From Eudromia elegans (lineage: Eukaryota > Chordata > Aves > Tinamiformes > Tinamidae): a DNA stretch of 64,000 nucleotides. The notes under the pieces were generated by a model. That model was not told the origin of the DNA. It saw nothing but the letters and a program-made list of their open reading frames with translations, and did not search any database. A program made the position numbers and the translations under genes. The stretch lies in assembly GCA_003342815.1 (NCBI GenBank), contig PTEX01000060.1:1562244-1626243 (forward strand), in the 5' to 3' direction. Position 1 is the first letter of the stretch. The number at the start of each line of letters is the position of its first letter. Shown here piece after piece: positions 1 to 12,015 of this stretch.

Positions 1-139
1 ACCTGTTTCCAAATACCACATTGATCCAGCAGATTTAGTGACTACTTACAGTGTCAAGCACATGAGATTTACAAGCTATTTATTATTATATTACATTATT
101 CATATGGGTAAAAATTATATATTTTTGTTTGTTTTTCAG
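1..139 (+). other. NOX4: NOX4 intron, 3' end only
   Basis: This is the end of an intron whose start lies outside the window. It finishes in a T-rich tract (about 121-137) followed by CAG at 137-139, a good 3' splice site for the exon beginning at 140. The rest is AT-rich with no recognisable element. A small open frame that runs across the exon from 38 is in the NOX4 frame only over the exon itself. Confidence 0.8.
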
Positions 140-167
140 GACCCAAGGAAACTTCTTTTTGCTACTG
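140..167 (+). CDS. NOX4: NOX4 exon (window exon 1), 28-bp microexon
   Basis: This very short exon encodes DPRKLLFAT plus the first base of a valine codon. Human NOX4 has DPRKLLFTT at the same place (about residues 150-158), with the same short-exon boundaries as I recall them. The acceptor is TTTTTCAG and the donor is GTAAGC. It begins at phase 0 and ends after codon base 1, which matches the next exon exactly. The segment lies in the loop just before the fourth membrane helix of the heme-binding domain. On its own it would be too short to call. The call rests on the peptide match and on in-phase joining to seven further exons. Confidence 0.9.
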
Positions 168-3100
168 GTAAGCCTGTTGCAAAACTGAATGAGAAACTGT
201 GCTGCTTTTCTTTGTCTTTCGCTAAACACAACATTTTGATCCAGTGTGTTGTATTTATTATAACTCAGCTAGGTTGACTTGTATTATTTGTATTAATATA
301 ACCTGGGTTTGCTTATCCAACAGTCTGGAGGGAGGAGTTACATAAACCCCTGTAGTAAGATGAGCAACATCTTCAAAGCTGTTGTTACACAGATGAGTCA
401 GTGGAAAATCATTAGTTTCAAACAGAGATTCTGCATGATATGAAAACCAAGTTCCTAAGTGATCCAATTTCTAGAAAAAGAACCATAACAAAAAAAGCAG
501 TCTGCTTGCTTCAGCTGTTTTTTTTTAAGGGCTTTGAAATCAGAGCAATCTACACTTTTGCATAGGAATCAGACTTCAGTACTCATAAAAATTATATAAG
601 CACAGACATTTTGGTGCAGAAATTCAGAAAAGAACATTTGGATGTGGAGGGGTAGGCAGAAGTCTGAACTATAATTTCTCTTAAACAGATAAAGATCTTT
701 TCTGATCTTATCTCTCGTTCACCTTTAGTTAGATCAAATGTTGAAATATTGACTCGGCAGCATTTAGGCCAAGAAACAAAAATCAAGCTAAACAGTGGTG
801 AATTTGAGTTGCTGAGCGGGTTCTAGATCTGTCAGTCTCAGCAGGCTTACTAGGATTAGCAGCCTGTGAGAAAGTTCTCTCTGAAAACACTGAGCAAGAT
901 CAGGTAAGAAACAAGATCAGGTTGAGGAAGTGTGAAAGTGAAATGACAGAAATTCAGTTAAATCCTAACTGAAAATAGGTTGGGTGTCTGCTGTAGCTAG
1001 CAAATCTGTGGTGAAATGCTGGAAGATGGTGACTTGGAAAGGAGGGAGTAAGAGCTGCAAGACTGTATCTAATACCTTGAGTGAAGAAGAAAGTGGAGAA
1101 CCGTTGTAAATGCTCCATCAAATATTGTCCCAACTTCTGGAGATGTGTGTAGACCTGCAAGGTGGAACTCTTTTTACTTGCCCGCAGTTGGGAAAATGTT
1201 GCAAATGCTTTTTGAAAATGTGAGCGCGTTGTTGCAGAAAAGGATAGTTCCAAATCATCTTAAATGTGTGATGAGCCGGATCACTTCCTATCCTGAAGAC
1301 TTGTTATTCCTGTTTGTACTGTGGGAGTGCCCAGGCAGGATGAAAGATTTTGCTGTGCTAGGTACTGTAGAAACAAGAAAAAAACATGGTCCTGTTCCTT
1401 AACATTTCAGAACTGGGTTTATTTGTTATCTTTTAACACAGTGGAGAAAGGAAATGAGGATTTGGGAGCATTCACAATGTGGTAGCTTTACAGGTCAGTT
1501 CTGGAGGGAATCTCCTTGCTTGAGGATGTGAGGGTAACTGTGGGAGAAATAAATATTCCAGATGATAGTTAATGAAGCAGAAGAGAGACAGGAACAGGGA
1601 GGAGATTGAAAAAAAAAATATAAATGGTGAATCAAGCAAGACTGTGAGTGATTTGATACTTACAGTTTGATGAAGAAGAAAATTTCAGATCTGCATTTAA
1701 AAAGTGACCTGCTGTGGCATAAGACAACATAGTAAGCTGACTCAAACACTGCACTGCAATTGGATTGGAAGTATCTGTGTTAGGGGATATTGATTGCAGA
1801 CTGCACCAACAGGTTTAGAAAGGACAAATGAAGAATGAGTCAACAGAAATAATGCATGGTTTTTGTTGTTACTGCTTTTAATTGTAATCTTTCCACCATG
1901 GGATGAAATTCCTTATGAAATCCATGGCAGAACATACATTGGTTTCATATCTAGGATTTTTCATAGAGTTTGCAAAACTGAGTAGTGATTTGGATATACC
2001 AGATTTTAGGAACTTTATATGACAGCAAGTGGATGTTGAGAAGTGTGTTAAAAATTCAGATCTCAAATTGTGTCTTCAACACTGAAGAGTCTAACATCAC
2101 AAATAATATTAAAAAAAAATCTTATTCTTATCGGTAGGATGTGATCGAGAAAAAGACCCCAGACCATTAAAATTTGTGGATCTTGGACACTTATTTCCAT
2201 GAAAGTTTGAGAGACCGTAAGATTCTGACACTCTAACTTGTTTAAAACTAAGTTCCTGTTTTTTAGGGTGACAAATGGACTATACCTAAAACCTTTCAAC
2301 AGTTCACATTCCTTGAGAAGTAAAATACTTGGAAGGAATGAAACCATGGAGTTTAGATCCTTAATTCTTATTTTAGATTCTTAATTCTGAGGATGAGACT
2401 TTGAAAATGAGGTACTTGTCACTGAGGTTTAACTCTGTTTGAGATTTTTGCCAATTATCTTTAGGCTGATGGTTTACTGTGCTTTTTGGGCAGGATATTA
2501 CTTAAGGATAAGCTGTATCGTGCCCTCAAAATCCTTATCTACTTTGACTAAAAGAGCAGCACAGAGTAGACTAGTTCGATATGGGAGTCTGTAATGGAGC
2601 AGATGAGCCCAAACCTTAATGTTTTTAACCTTTCCGTGCTGGCTGTAGTTCACTTTCACAGACCATCCTCTATAGGCACCAATGTTAAGTGTGTTAAAAT
2701 GCCACAGAGAATAGTTTCAGTCTCCTTCTCGCTGCAGGATGAAATGGGCTGCCAAACAATTATAGTGACAGCTTGCGTAGAAATTGATTTGCTTGAAATT
2801 CTGTCCCTGAACAGATTTTTAATTGTAGTGTTCTGGAGAGTTTGAGATTTGGAAGAAAAAAAGACATTTCAAAACTGTCTTGCAGAAAACAAAGAGGATT
2901 TGTTCTGTTACCTGCTTAGAGATAAATGTTAAGAGCAAAGAAATACAGGAGAGGAGACTAATAAGAAATTTGTGTTGCATGGTCAAATATAAGGAAAAAG
3001 GTGTTTTTTTCTGAGAAAGTGGGGAATATATCTGCTTTTTACCAAGTACTCTCTAATGTTTGATAAATGAATTCTCAGCAAGAAATAAGTACATAACAGA

Positions 3101-3213
3101 ATGTGCATCATGAATGGTATTTCTAATAAATTCTACATCTTAAAAGGTCATAGAATACAAATGTAACTCTTCACAGTTCAAATGTAATTTGTTTCATTCT
3201 GTGTTTGTTTCAG
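168..3213 (+). other. NOX4: NOX4 intron (3.0 kb), no recognised elements
   Basis: The intron runs from a GTAAGC donor to a TTTGTTTCAG acceptor. It is AT-rich, with only short A and T runs (for example about 1610-1620 and 2110-2120). Small open frames on both strands (up to 99 codons on the minus strand at 954-1253) have no recognisable domain and no splice context, and I read them as chance. I see no repeat family here. Confidence 0.75.
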
Positions 3214-3286
3214 TTCCAGGTCTGACTGGAGTCATTATGGTATTAGTATTGTTCCTAATGTGTACAGCTTCTACATATGCCATCAG
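3214..3286 (+). CDS. NOX4: NOX4 exon (window exon 2), fourth transmembrane helix
   Basis: This 73-bp exon completes the split valine codon and encodes PGLTGVIMVLVLFLMCTA then STYAI plus two bases of arginine. The run from GVIMV to CTAS is a clear hydrophobic membrane helix (TM4) of the ferric-reductase-type transmembrane domain. Human NOX4 has PGLTGVCMVVVLFLMITAS here, so identity is high. The acceptor is TTTGTTTCAG and the donor is CAG|GTGAGA. It enters after codon base 1 and leaves after base 2, both consistent with its neighbours. The protein is an integral membrane, superoxide/H2O2-producing oxidase that works with p22phox (CYBA). Confidence 0.95.
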
Positions 3287-3474
3287 GTGAGACATAAGCT
3301 GCTCATTCTGCTCAATAACACAGTATTCTCATACAGATCGGAGGAAATGCAATGCAACAATGGACTTCAATGAATATTTAAAATATCTTGCCTGTTCTTG
3401 TACTAAATGGATTTTAATTAGCACGGAAAGTATTATATTCAAAATGTTTCAAAAACTAAATAAATAGCCTTCAG

Positions 3475-3488
3475 AAAAAAAAAAAAAA
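3475..3488. repeat. Poly(A) tract, A14, preceded by AATAAA
   Basis: AATAAA at 3459-3464 is followed 10 bp later by A14. The arrangement is that of a polyadenylation signal and tail, either a retro-copied tail or an intronic site. No source transcript is recognised upstream. Confidence 0.6.
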
Positions 3489-5609
3489 GTTTCCCTTTCA
3501 TAAGGAAAATGTTTCATTAAAAATGTAAACCTTTAAAAATTGGAACAGTTCTGTTTTCCTGTTTGTGCAGCAAGACAGTAAGCTAAGCATATGGAAAGTG
3601 CAATCCAATGGATAAATTAAGGCCATTGCAAGAAAAATAAGATAAATATTATCTTAACAATTTTCGGTTGTAAAAGAGCAATTTGGGGAAAAAAAAAAAA
3701 AAGAAATAATAAAAAAGGGAAAACCAATAACAACCAAACAAACCCAAAGAGAATCGAGATATTTGAGAATAATATTTCTTTAAAGGCCTGCTTTTGATTC
3801 TTTTGATTCTCAAATATGTTATATTCAGTGAATATGATGTTTTACAGAGTTAGAATATGGAAACAGGAATATTTTTATTGGCTCAGAGTAAATGCTGAAA
3901 ATCCTAGAGGATTAGTCCTCCAGTGGGCTCGTATTCTGTACCAGTATTATTGAACACATATTGTACTATAATCAACTGACCAGTTCTTTGCAGGATCTAG
4001 CCCAGCCTGCTCAAAGGTAGTAGCTTTTGTAGGCTTGAATTCTGCAACCAAAAGATATGGTAAAACTTAATTTACAGCAGTCTCTATTGAAGTCAAATAC
4101 TAAGTATATGAGTATGTCACTTTGATTCAACAAACATTTTGGGCTATTTTAATTCCATATCTAACTTCAAGTGCAGTAGTAACTTCATTGATGCTAGTTA
4201 GATATGAATTTGTCAGCTTTGCTGAACTGATTTGTCTTTTCTAAGTAACAGTGTTGTTATGTGCTGTTTCAGTAAACAGTTCAATAAGTAAATATGCATT
4301 TTTCCTAAAGAAAGTTGCTTCTAGAACTAGGAACTTTAGAAGGAACTGGAGGCTACAGAAGCCCAGGAAGACTGCTGTACAAGATTTCAGACATGGTTGC
4401 ACAGTGCATAGCCTGCACAGATGGTAGTTCTTGCAAAAGAAAGTCAATTTTGGGAAGCTGGAAAAATAGAACAGTTCCTTCACACTGCTGCAGCGTGCCA
4501 GAACAAAGTCCTGTTTTCTCCAAGGCCTTGATAAAGTAGAAAAATGAACAGCATTTATTAATGATTGGGAAAATTACATAGTTGCAAACATATCCTTGTT
4601 ACTAATAATTTAATGGTTCATGCAACAAAGGTTTTCATCTTTCCAAGTTGCATGGATGTTATTTGTTATTTCCTTCTTTGGTTACTGTGACTGCAAGTGC
4701 TTTCCAGTCTCTACACCATCTAGCCAGTAGAATCAAAACCCCGAAGAGACCAGTAGAATCCCTTATTCTTCTAACACTAATTCTTATTTAGAAATTTTAC
4801 TCTATCTTCTCCCTCAGGCATGTGGCTCAAGATTGTCTTTGTAGTCAGGTTTTCCAGGGTGACAAGTTTCCATGTGCATCTTTCTGCCATAAGTGCCCTT
4901 TTTACCCCTTAATTTTTGGATCATGGTGATAAATTTTATAAAAATGCAGAATCCAAAAGGATGCTAGTCTTCTGCATGTTTTGTGAACATACATAGGCTA
5001 GCAGAGGAGAGAGACTTATGTCATCATTTTGCAGTCAAAAGGGGAAAATGGATATGTTTTGAAAGCTCTCCTAAATTTTTGCCTTATACCTGTGTATGAG
5101 GTCACCATTTTTTGTTTTAACAGCTGTTTTAGCATAAACATATAAATATGAAAGTTGACATACGATGCCATCTCTACAAAAGTAGCCCTGCTAACTGTCA
5201 AATTAATGATGTTCAAGAGCGTTTCACTGAAAACAATTACTAGCAAATTTGGAAATCATATGTTTAAAGGAACATTAAAATATAAAATATTAAAATGCCA
5301 TCTCTTTTTACAGTCAAATATGTCTGTCCTCCATTTCATCTTTTAAACTACCATGTATATATTCCTTTTCCAAACTATCTGTGACAGGGTTAAAAATATT
5401 TTTGGCAGAACTCTGCTGTCTAAGTTTACCATGTCCCTTTACAAGAGTTGCAGTATGTTTCTCAGTAAGTTAACTCTTGCAGAGCCTCACCTACCAAGTT
5501 CTAAAATGGGTTAATCAAAATTAAAATTAAATGCTCAGCTTGTTCTCCAATTTTCAGGCATTTGGGTTTCTAAAAAATGTATTAATTCTGTGAATATTTC
5601 TTTCTTTAC

Positions 5610-5645
5610 TGTAGTGCATGCATGCACTACATGCATGCATGCATG
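5610..5645. repeat. 22-bp perfect palindrome followed by ATGC tandem repeat
   Basis: Bases 5610-5631 are a perfect self-complementary palindrome centred on GCATGCATGC. They run directly into a further ATGC/GCAT tandem stretch to about 5645. Such tracts can extrude as cruciforms or hairpins and can arise by slippage. No gene association beyond lying in a NOX4 intron is visible. Confidence 0.9.
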
Positions 5646-6778
5646 TGATACAGTTTAGGAAGGGTGTAGGTAAAGAAGAACCATATAAGGATTAAAATAT
5701 TAGAAAATGATGTTCCTCACAGTGAGAAATTCAGGATCTTTATTGCTTTATCAGGCGATAAGGGGCATCTGAGGGTATTCTCAATCCTCAGAAGTTGGGA
5801 AGTTGGGATTGACTTTCTAACTCTGGAATTAAAAATATATTCTTTCTGAAAAAAAAAATGCTCAACGTCCCATTGATTAGTTCAGGGCCTGGGTTCTGAT
5901 GTTGCCTTCTGCAAGATACCAGATTAAACCAGAGCACAAAGACCCGTGTCAGAGCTGGGAGTAAACAGCATTCCCTCTGTGCTTTCCCATCCCATCGCTG
6001 CCGTTCCCCATAGCGACATCCTTTAGTTTCATCTCCTAGATAATCTCTTCCCCAACTCCTTACAGATGCTGATATGTGGCTCTGCATTGAAATGTCTGAC
6101 GGGATGTGGGTACTTACAAGGAGTGTGAGCAATCTCCAAGAAGAGAAAGTGTTGGAGTGGTGGCTGGGAGAAGGAACGGGCTGCGGGAGGGTTTTCAAAG
6201 CCCCTTCCTGAGAATCACTTTTTCTTGGATTTTGCCCTCAATGTGCTCTCTGACTTGAGAAAAAAAAACGATAAATCTTGTGTTGACATAAAATGATGTA
6301 TCATACATTGCAGATGTGTCAAAACAAGTGTATTTAGTGTTAGGTAAAAGACTGCAGGAGGCAAAAAAAAAAGATATTAGCTATGTCTAAAGAGTAACTT
6401 CTTAAATTCTGCACTCAGGAGTTGAGTTCTTTTTTTAAAAAAAAGTTTTGGCTTGTTATTGGAGATAGGGGCATTGTCTTTTCTGGAGGAGAAAGGATTG
6501 AAAGGGACTCTTTTGCATGCTTTATATCATGAAGAACTGTATATATGTTCTGTTAAGTGGCGCAGTTTAACCTCTTCGCTTACTTTTTTTTTGTGTTTGT
6601 GTGACATTTTACTCAAGTAAAAATGGAAGAGTGAAAAAGAACAGGCTTAAAGCAAAGCGATCTTTGCTCAAAAAGCACTGATAAAAGGAAGTCCTCTTTC
6701 CACTTCACCCCTGCTTGTCCTCATACCAGTAAATCTCTCCTTGTTCCTTCTGAAAGTGTCAGTTGCAGAGCCCCATCG

Positions 6779-6863
6779 TATATATATATATATACACATA
6801 AAAATATGTATATAAAAACATATGTTAAAAAAAAAAAGTATATAAAAACACACATACATATGT
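6779..6863. repeat. TA-rich microsatellite with A-tract
   Basis: An alternating TA run (6779-6794) leads into ACACATA, GTATATA and an A11 run, ending in ACACACATACATATGTG. It is an imperfect, degenerate simple repeat in the intron between window exons 2 and 3. Confidence 0.85.
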
Positions 6864-7478
6864 GACCTCCTGAAACTTCTGCCTGTGGTCTTCTTGCTTC
6901 CTTTTTCTAGTTCTCTTTCTTATTATACATCCCTCTAACATATATCTAATATATGTCTTTCTTCCTCTGTACTCTAGAAGTTTCTCTACTTCCATCCCTT
7001 CTGATGCTGTCTACTCAACCTGTTTGTCTTTAGTAGTGACACAGTAAACACCACAGCTCTGTGCTGGGGCAGGGAGAATGCAAGTAGATATTCACTGTAA
7101 AGGTCTTGAAGGTTGCATTAGGAGCCAGGAGGCTAGAGAACCGTTCTAGGTGTGGTCATCTGGTAGACACTGTATGGGACCTGTGAAAGCAGAGAAATCT
7201 CCCAGCTTAGGAAGTGTTCTCCACCTAGCTCTGTATTTCCCTGCCTTTCTTTCCTTTACACATTTTTTTTTCCTTCTGTGCCCATCGTTTATTCTTTTTG
7301 ACTTCTAACAGCTTGCAAATGTGTGTGGGGGGGTGTGTGTATTTCTAACTGGACTTTGCATATTCGATATGACTGTGATGTATAATAATCTATGTGCACA
7401 GATCTGCTTTTAATTAGCAGCATTTCTTCCGAGTGAAGCCATTTGAAATGGCGTTGATGCATGGTTTATTCTTTGCAG

Positions 7479-7559
7479 GTTCTCAAGCTATGACATCTTC
7501 TGGTACACACACAACCTTTTCTTTGTCTTCTATATGCTGCTGATGATTCATGTTTCCGG
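7479..7559 (+). CDS. NOX4: NOX4 exon (window exon 3), heme-ligand helix
   Basis: This 81-bp exon encodes (R)FSSYDIFWYT then HNLFFVFYMLLMIHVSG with the last codon split. It is the fifth membrane helix. The two histidines in YTHN and IHVSG are 13 residues apart. That is the spacing of the paired heme-coordinating histidines in NOX enzymes (by my count human NOX4 His194 and His207; NOX2 His209 and His222), and both are intact. The preceding FSSYDIFW is the cytosolic D-loop side, which in NOX4 is tied to constitutive activity. The acceptor is CTTTGCAG and the donor is GG|GTAAGT. Entry after codon base 2 and exit after base 2 fit both neighbours. Human has VSNYDIFW where this copy has FSSYDIFW. 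Confidence 0.96.
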
Positions 7560-10500
7560 GTAAGTAAATGAAAACCACCAGCCCCTTTCCTCGAGCACAA
7601 CCAAAAAGAGCATTTCCCTTGCCCGTTGCCCTTCCTAAGCTTGCTCCTACACACGGACCAACCTCCTGATAAGAAGTCATCTCTGTTTTTTTCTGACAGA
7701 CAGTTGTTTAAGTGAAAATTCGGACTGTGGCTTGGAGAATCATCCATTATTACAGACAGATAGCACATTTTCTTCACTTTCATATTTATTCTTTGTCTAT
7801 TTTGCCAGTTAAGAAAACATTACTGTTGTTTTTCTACCTTCTCTCACCTTGCTGCTGAGAGGAGGATGTAAAATTAAGTCACTTCTTTCTGCCTCATACC
7901 TCTCTACCTTTCCCTTTTGACTTCCCATGAGAAGGTAGGAAAGGCTTCCCCCTAATTTTCTTCTCATTATTCTGGTATAGAACTTGCTATTATTTTGTTC
8001 AGATTATATCACAATTACATCATAGCTGTGTTCATATACCATCCAATTCATTCATTTTGCTCAGATATGTGCCTGGCTCAAACAGGCCCAGCTCTGCTGC
8101 GAGACAAAGCAGCCTCTGTAAGTTCTTCCGTGTGAAGATCCCGTCCATTATCAGTGAAGTTTTGTCAAAAAGTGCAAACACTGGTACAAGGATGTATTTG
8201 AATGAGGCTAATTTCCCCATGCCATCAAACATCTACTGAAACATGGAGCGCTGGAGTTCCTGTGTGACACTGAGCAATGCTGTTTAAAGTAAGCAGTGAA
8301 AGGTAATTAGGCCTAGCCAGACCACGGTAGGAATAATGTTGTTGAACAAAATAAACTCAGCTTGAGATCTGGTGAATTAAAATAATGACTTCAAAACAAT
8401 TGAAACTCCTGGACAAAATTCCAGTGGGCTTTCTGCTGTTTTTCATAGGGCTGGGACAGTTGATTCTGGTCTGTTCTCATCCTGGGACAGGATGAGTGAT
8501 AAACTTCCTGAAATTACTTCTGACAGATATCATCTTCTTGAAAACATCTTCTGGCTGAGATCCTCCTACTTCTTTAGACAATCTATTGCATTGATTGCCA
8601 CACTGTCATGGAGAGTCTGGTTTGAGAAATTCAAAGCCATGATACCAAGTGCTAAGGAGATCTGTCCTTCTGCAGGCCTCCTTAAATACTGAAATGGAAA
8701 ACCCTTCGGTACGAATCTGAGAGCTGAATGCCAGATAAAAGTGAGAGAAGAATGAGTCATGGAGTGTGGGAGTCAGTACTGGATTAAGACACCTAAATTT
8801 AGATCTCTGCATGTTTTCTAAGTGTCTGTTTCCCATTGTAGTCTAATGAGTTCTAATGAATACAGTCAATGGAGCCTGGAGAATGCTCCAATTGACCTAC
8901 TGTTACAAAGGTCTATATTCAGGTAAGCTGAAGAAAGCGTAGACACCTATGTCTGGGGGACTTTTAAATGTAATGCCCTAGAGATTTGCAGGCTAATGGT
9001 CAGTTATTCTTTAGGGCAAAGCATTTCCTATGACTGGACTGCGTAGGCAGATTGGGTGCAGATTTGTCTGTCTTGGACTCTCTTCTTTTGAGTATTTCCA
9101 TAGTTTCCATGTTCCTGTTTTGTTTCAAACTGTTACGGATATGTTTTCATGCTATCCTGTTTTTCAGGGTAGCCAAGCATTGCTCAGCTGTGTATTATGT
9201 GACATAATTCATCTGTCATATATGATTGGCTTGTTCTTTCATTCCTACCCTAAGAGAGAGGTGAATGTTTCAGAGCATTATCCTTAAAGACTTTCCATGC
9301 TCTTGCACTTCTTACAATATGACTTTTAAATATTAGAGTGGCTTAGGGCTTGATGCACATCTACATGAACTTATCTGTATTTTAAGCCACTAATGGCAAC
9401 ATCAAGAAATAGTTGGTTTCAAATACAAGCTACGTGTTTATACTAGCAATGTAAGGAGCTACAGAGCATTTGGAACTGTATCCTCAGTTGGAACATATTT
9501 GGTATTGCCGTATTTGAAGTTAAATGGGTTATGCTGGTTCACAGTAGTTGAGAACCAGGCCTTGGTTGCTCCAGTTATCCAAGGTTTTATCTTCAGAAGT
9601 GTAAAAATTCCTGACATTCCACTTGCATGTTGATCTTTAGCAGACTGAGCAGACTCCTCACCAACTTACCTGGAGTTGTGGAGCAGAAGGTGGCTGAAAA
9701 GATAGGAGTAATGCAATTCCTTTTAAGGATATTTAGAACGACAGATGTCTAGCTTATCATAAAATCTCAAGAAATAGTAATATGTTTTCCAGCTTTTAGC
9801 CAGAAGTGAATGTTTTCATCCACTGTCAAAGTATATATGTGCCTGCCATACATTTGAGCATCTTCTTATCCAGTATTTTGGGAGGAAGATGCTGTTTTCT
9901 CCATTTAGGGAGTGGAAAATTTGGTCAGATGTTGATGCACGGCCACATCTAAATGCTCTGAGACTCTCAAGAGACTTTCATATGACTTGTCTTTCCTCTT
10001 CTTCCCATTTTTTTGTTTGCTGAAGATGCCTGTCTCCTACATAGTGACATGCACACCGAGCTTTTAAAAATTCAGCAGTTGTACTAAATAAATATATGAG
10101 GATATAAGTATATATATGAGGATATAAGCATAGCCATTCTGGGAACCGGTCTGGTGTGTGTGAGAGACAGTTTGCCTTTCCGCAGCTACTTTAGAAATGG
10201 AAGTCATTGCAGCTGCTGTTCCCGGCAGCTTTGTCATCCCAGTTTGCTGCTCAGTTAGCATTTTTGCAATAGCTTAAACAAGTTGCAGATCACTGGAGGA
10301 GGTGCTCGTGTTTGCAGTTCAGATGTTCATGTCACAAGGAAAAATCTGAATATTCTTTTGGGGTTTACGAGACCCGAGAACCCGGGAGAGCAGCTGCTCA
10401 GCATACTTACTGGGGTATTCTTATATGTGCTGTGACTTCCAGCGAAACCCATGGGGCGCTGTAATGTTTATGGAGGAAGGAGGTGCTAGAGGTATCTGTC

Positions 10501-11786
10501 ATTTTGCAAATACGGGATGACCAACAGTGCTTCCAGATGCAAGCCATAGGGACGAACAGGCAATAAATACAGACAGAAACATGGGTATAGGCATACAGAC
10601 AATTCCCAGCTGATTTGCTCGGAGTCAGACATGGAATTTAGAGAGCAGGTTTAAGTTCCAAAGTGTGTTATTCCCTGGTCCATGCTGGAAGCCTATTACT
10701 GGCTGTCAGGACTATATTTCTGTTGGGAAGCTTGCCAGGAGCCTGCCAGAGTCCGTTTAACTTGGAAATATGGCTTAATTCTCTCTGTTCTTGTGAATTA
10801 GGCACTGTTGCTGATGCAGTGTGTGTGTGGAGAGGGTGACATGTAGCTTTATATTTGGAACATAGGCTTGAGATGAGCCTTCTGCACATGATCTATCACT
10901 CGGAAGGCAAATCTCAGCAGTGATTGCACCAATATGCCTTGTTTCCTAGCCAGCACCATCCTACCCAGCTGTCATTCAGCCCTTTGTTTTTTGAATATTG
11001 CTATTTGTGGTTTCACTGTCATCAAATACATATTCTTTGGAGGCAAGTAGTACTTCTGAAGAGTTTTATTGCTATTATTATCGATTCCTTCCCTGTTTGA
11101 ATGATTCATGCATGCATTTAGATATCCCAGAGTGTCTCAGATTTCCATTCCTTAGTTTCTAGCCACAACTGCAAAATTCCCACTGCATTTTAGTATAAAT
11201 CTACCTCTAACCTAAAAAATAAGCACAGATCCCACAAAATAATTTGCTAGATTGGCTTCTTGGCTTTCATGCAGAACTTTCTTTTTCCTTCTTTTCATTT
11301 GATAAGATGATATTCAAAGGAGCAGTAATACTCACAAATCATTTTGTTGTATGTGAACCTGATAAACACCAAGTGATGGGAACATTCCTGCAGTTTATGA
11401 GCTGGCAACTTAGGACACTTTTGCTAAAGATTGCCTTAAAAACAGAGCTTAGTGCCTGTAAGGAAGAGGAGTGAAATAGCCTCAGTGTGACTGAACTGGA
11501 AATAAGATTATTTATTTTTTCTTCAAGGCTCCCACAATGTCTTCCCCTTTGAAGCAGTGCTCAGCTTGAGGCTGCTCAGTGGGGAAATGCCGAAAGAACT
11601 GCAAAAGTTAAACCTTGCCTCTAGTGGATCTATAGTTGCCAAGCCTCATTTGAAAGTCCAGAAAACAAAATAAAAATTTATATCAACAACAAGCCCTGGG
11701 ACTACATCCTAAAATCCTCTTCAAACTACGAGAAGCTGCTTGGCTTTGACTGCTGCTTCAGTGTCTTTATTTTTCTCTTCCTACAG
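7560..11786 (+). other. NOX4: NOX4 intron (4.2 kb), little recognised content
   Basis: The intron runs from a consensus GTAAGT donor to a TCTTCCTACAG acceptor. The sequence is mixed AT-rich DNA. A short tandem duplication of an ATATGAGGATATAAG unit lies at about 10090-10130. Small open frames (all under 110 codons; for example 7466-7783 minus and 8032-8239 on both strands) lack known domains. I see no clear transposon in it. Confidence 0.7.
10090..10130. repeat. Two-copy tandem repeat, about 20 bp
   Basis: The unit TATATGAGGATATAAG occurs twice in tandem with a short TA spacer. It looks like local slippage duplication within an intron. Confidence 0.8.
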
Positions 11787-12015
11787 GGGAGTGCTCAAGT
11801 ACCAGTCTAACTTAGAGGAACACCCTCCTGGATGCTTTAATCCTAACAAAACACTCCGGGAGAATGTGACGGTGCCAAAGGCGTTTGCAGAGATGTTTCC
11901 TGACTACACTCCTGAGCCTTTCCCAGAGGACTTATCAGTACCGCAGCCCTTTGTGCAAAATAACTTTGTGAGAATTTGTTCTGAGGAACCCAAATTCCAG
12001 TCGCACTTCCCAGAG
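11787..12015 (+). CDS. NOX4: NOX4 exon (window exon 4), E-loop of the peroxide-forming domain
   Basis: This 229-bp exon completes a split glycine and adds 76 codons, starting GVLKYQSNLEEHPPGC and ending FQSHFPE. It is the large extracytosolic E-loop between the fifth and sixth membrane helices. The features linked to direct H2O2 release by human NOX4 are present: the histidine of HPPGC (human His222), its cysteine (Cys226), and the cysteine of FVRICSEEP (human Cys270). Two N-glycosylation sequons, NKT and NVT, sit in the same place as human NRT and NIS. The loop is four residues longer than the human loop (PDYT-like insertion before PEPFPE). The acceptor is TTCCTACAG. The donor GAG|GTCTGT is somewhat weak at +3 and +4. 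The open frame continues beyond both ends of the exon (11740-12189), which is noted separately. Confidence 0.96.

Larger units (their letters stand above)
3287..7478 (+). other. NOX4: NOX4 intron (4.2 kb) with simple repeats and palindromes
   Basis: This intron joins window exons 2 and 3. It holds an AATAAA plus A14 stretch (3459-3488), a 12-bp perfect inverted repeat (3759-3770 with 3806-3817), a possible old interspersed repeat (about 4030-4130), a 22-bp palindrome followed by ATGC repeats (5610-5645), TA-rich DNA (6779-6863) and a GT/G tract (7320-7340). The longest open frame is 136 codons on the minus strand (5788-6198). It has no domain I recognise and no splice or promoter context. Confidence 0.7.

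Noticed and set aside
5788-6198. 136-codon open frame on the minus strand
   Set aside because: It has no recognisable domain, splice or promoter context, includes an FFFRK run from a poly(T) tract, and lies inside a NOX4 intron. It is best explained by chance.
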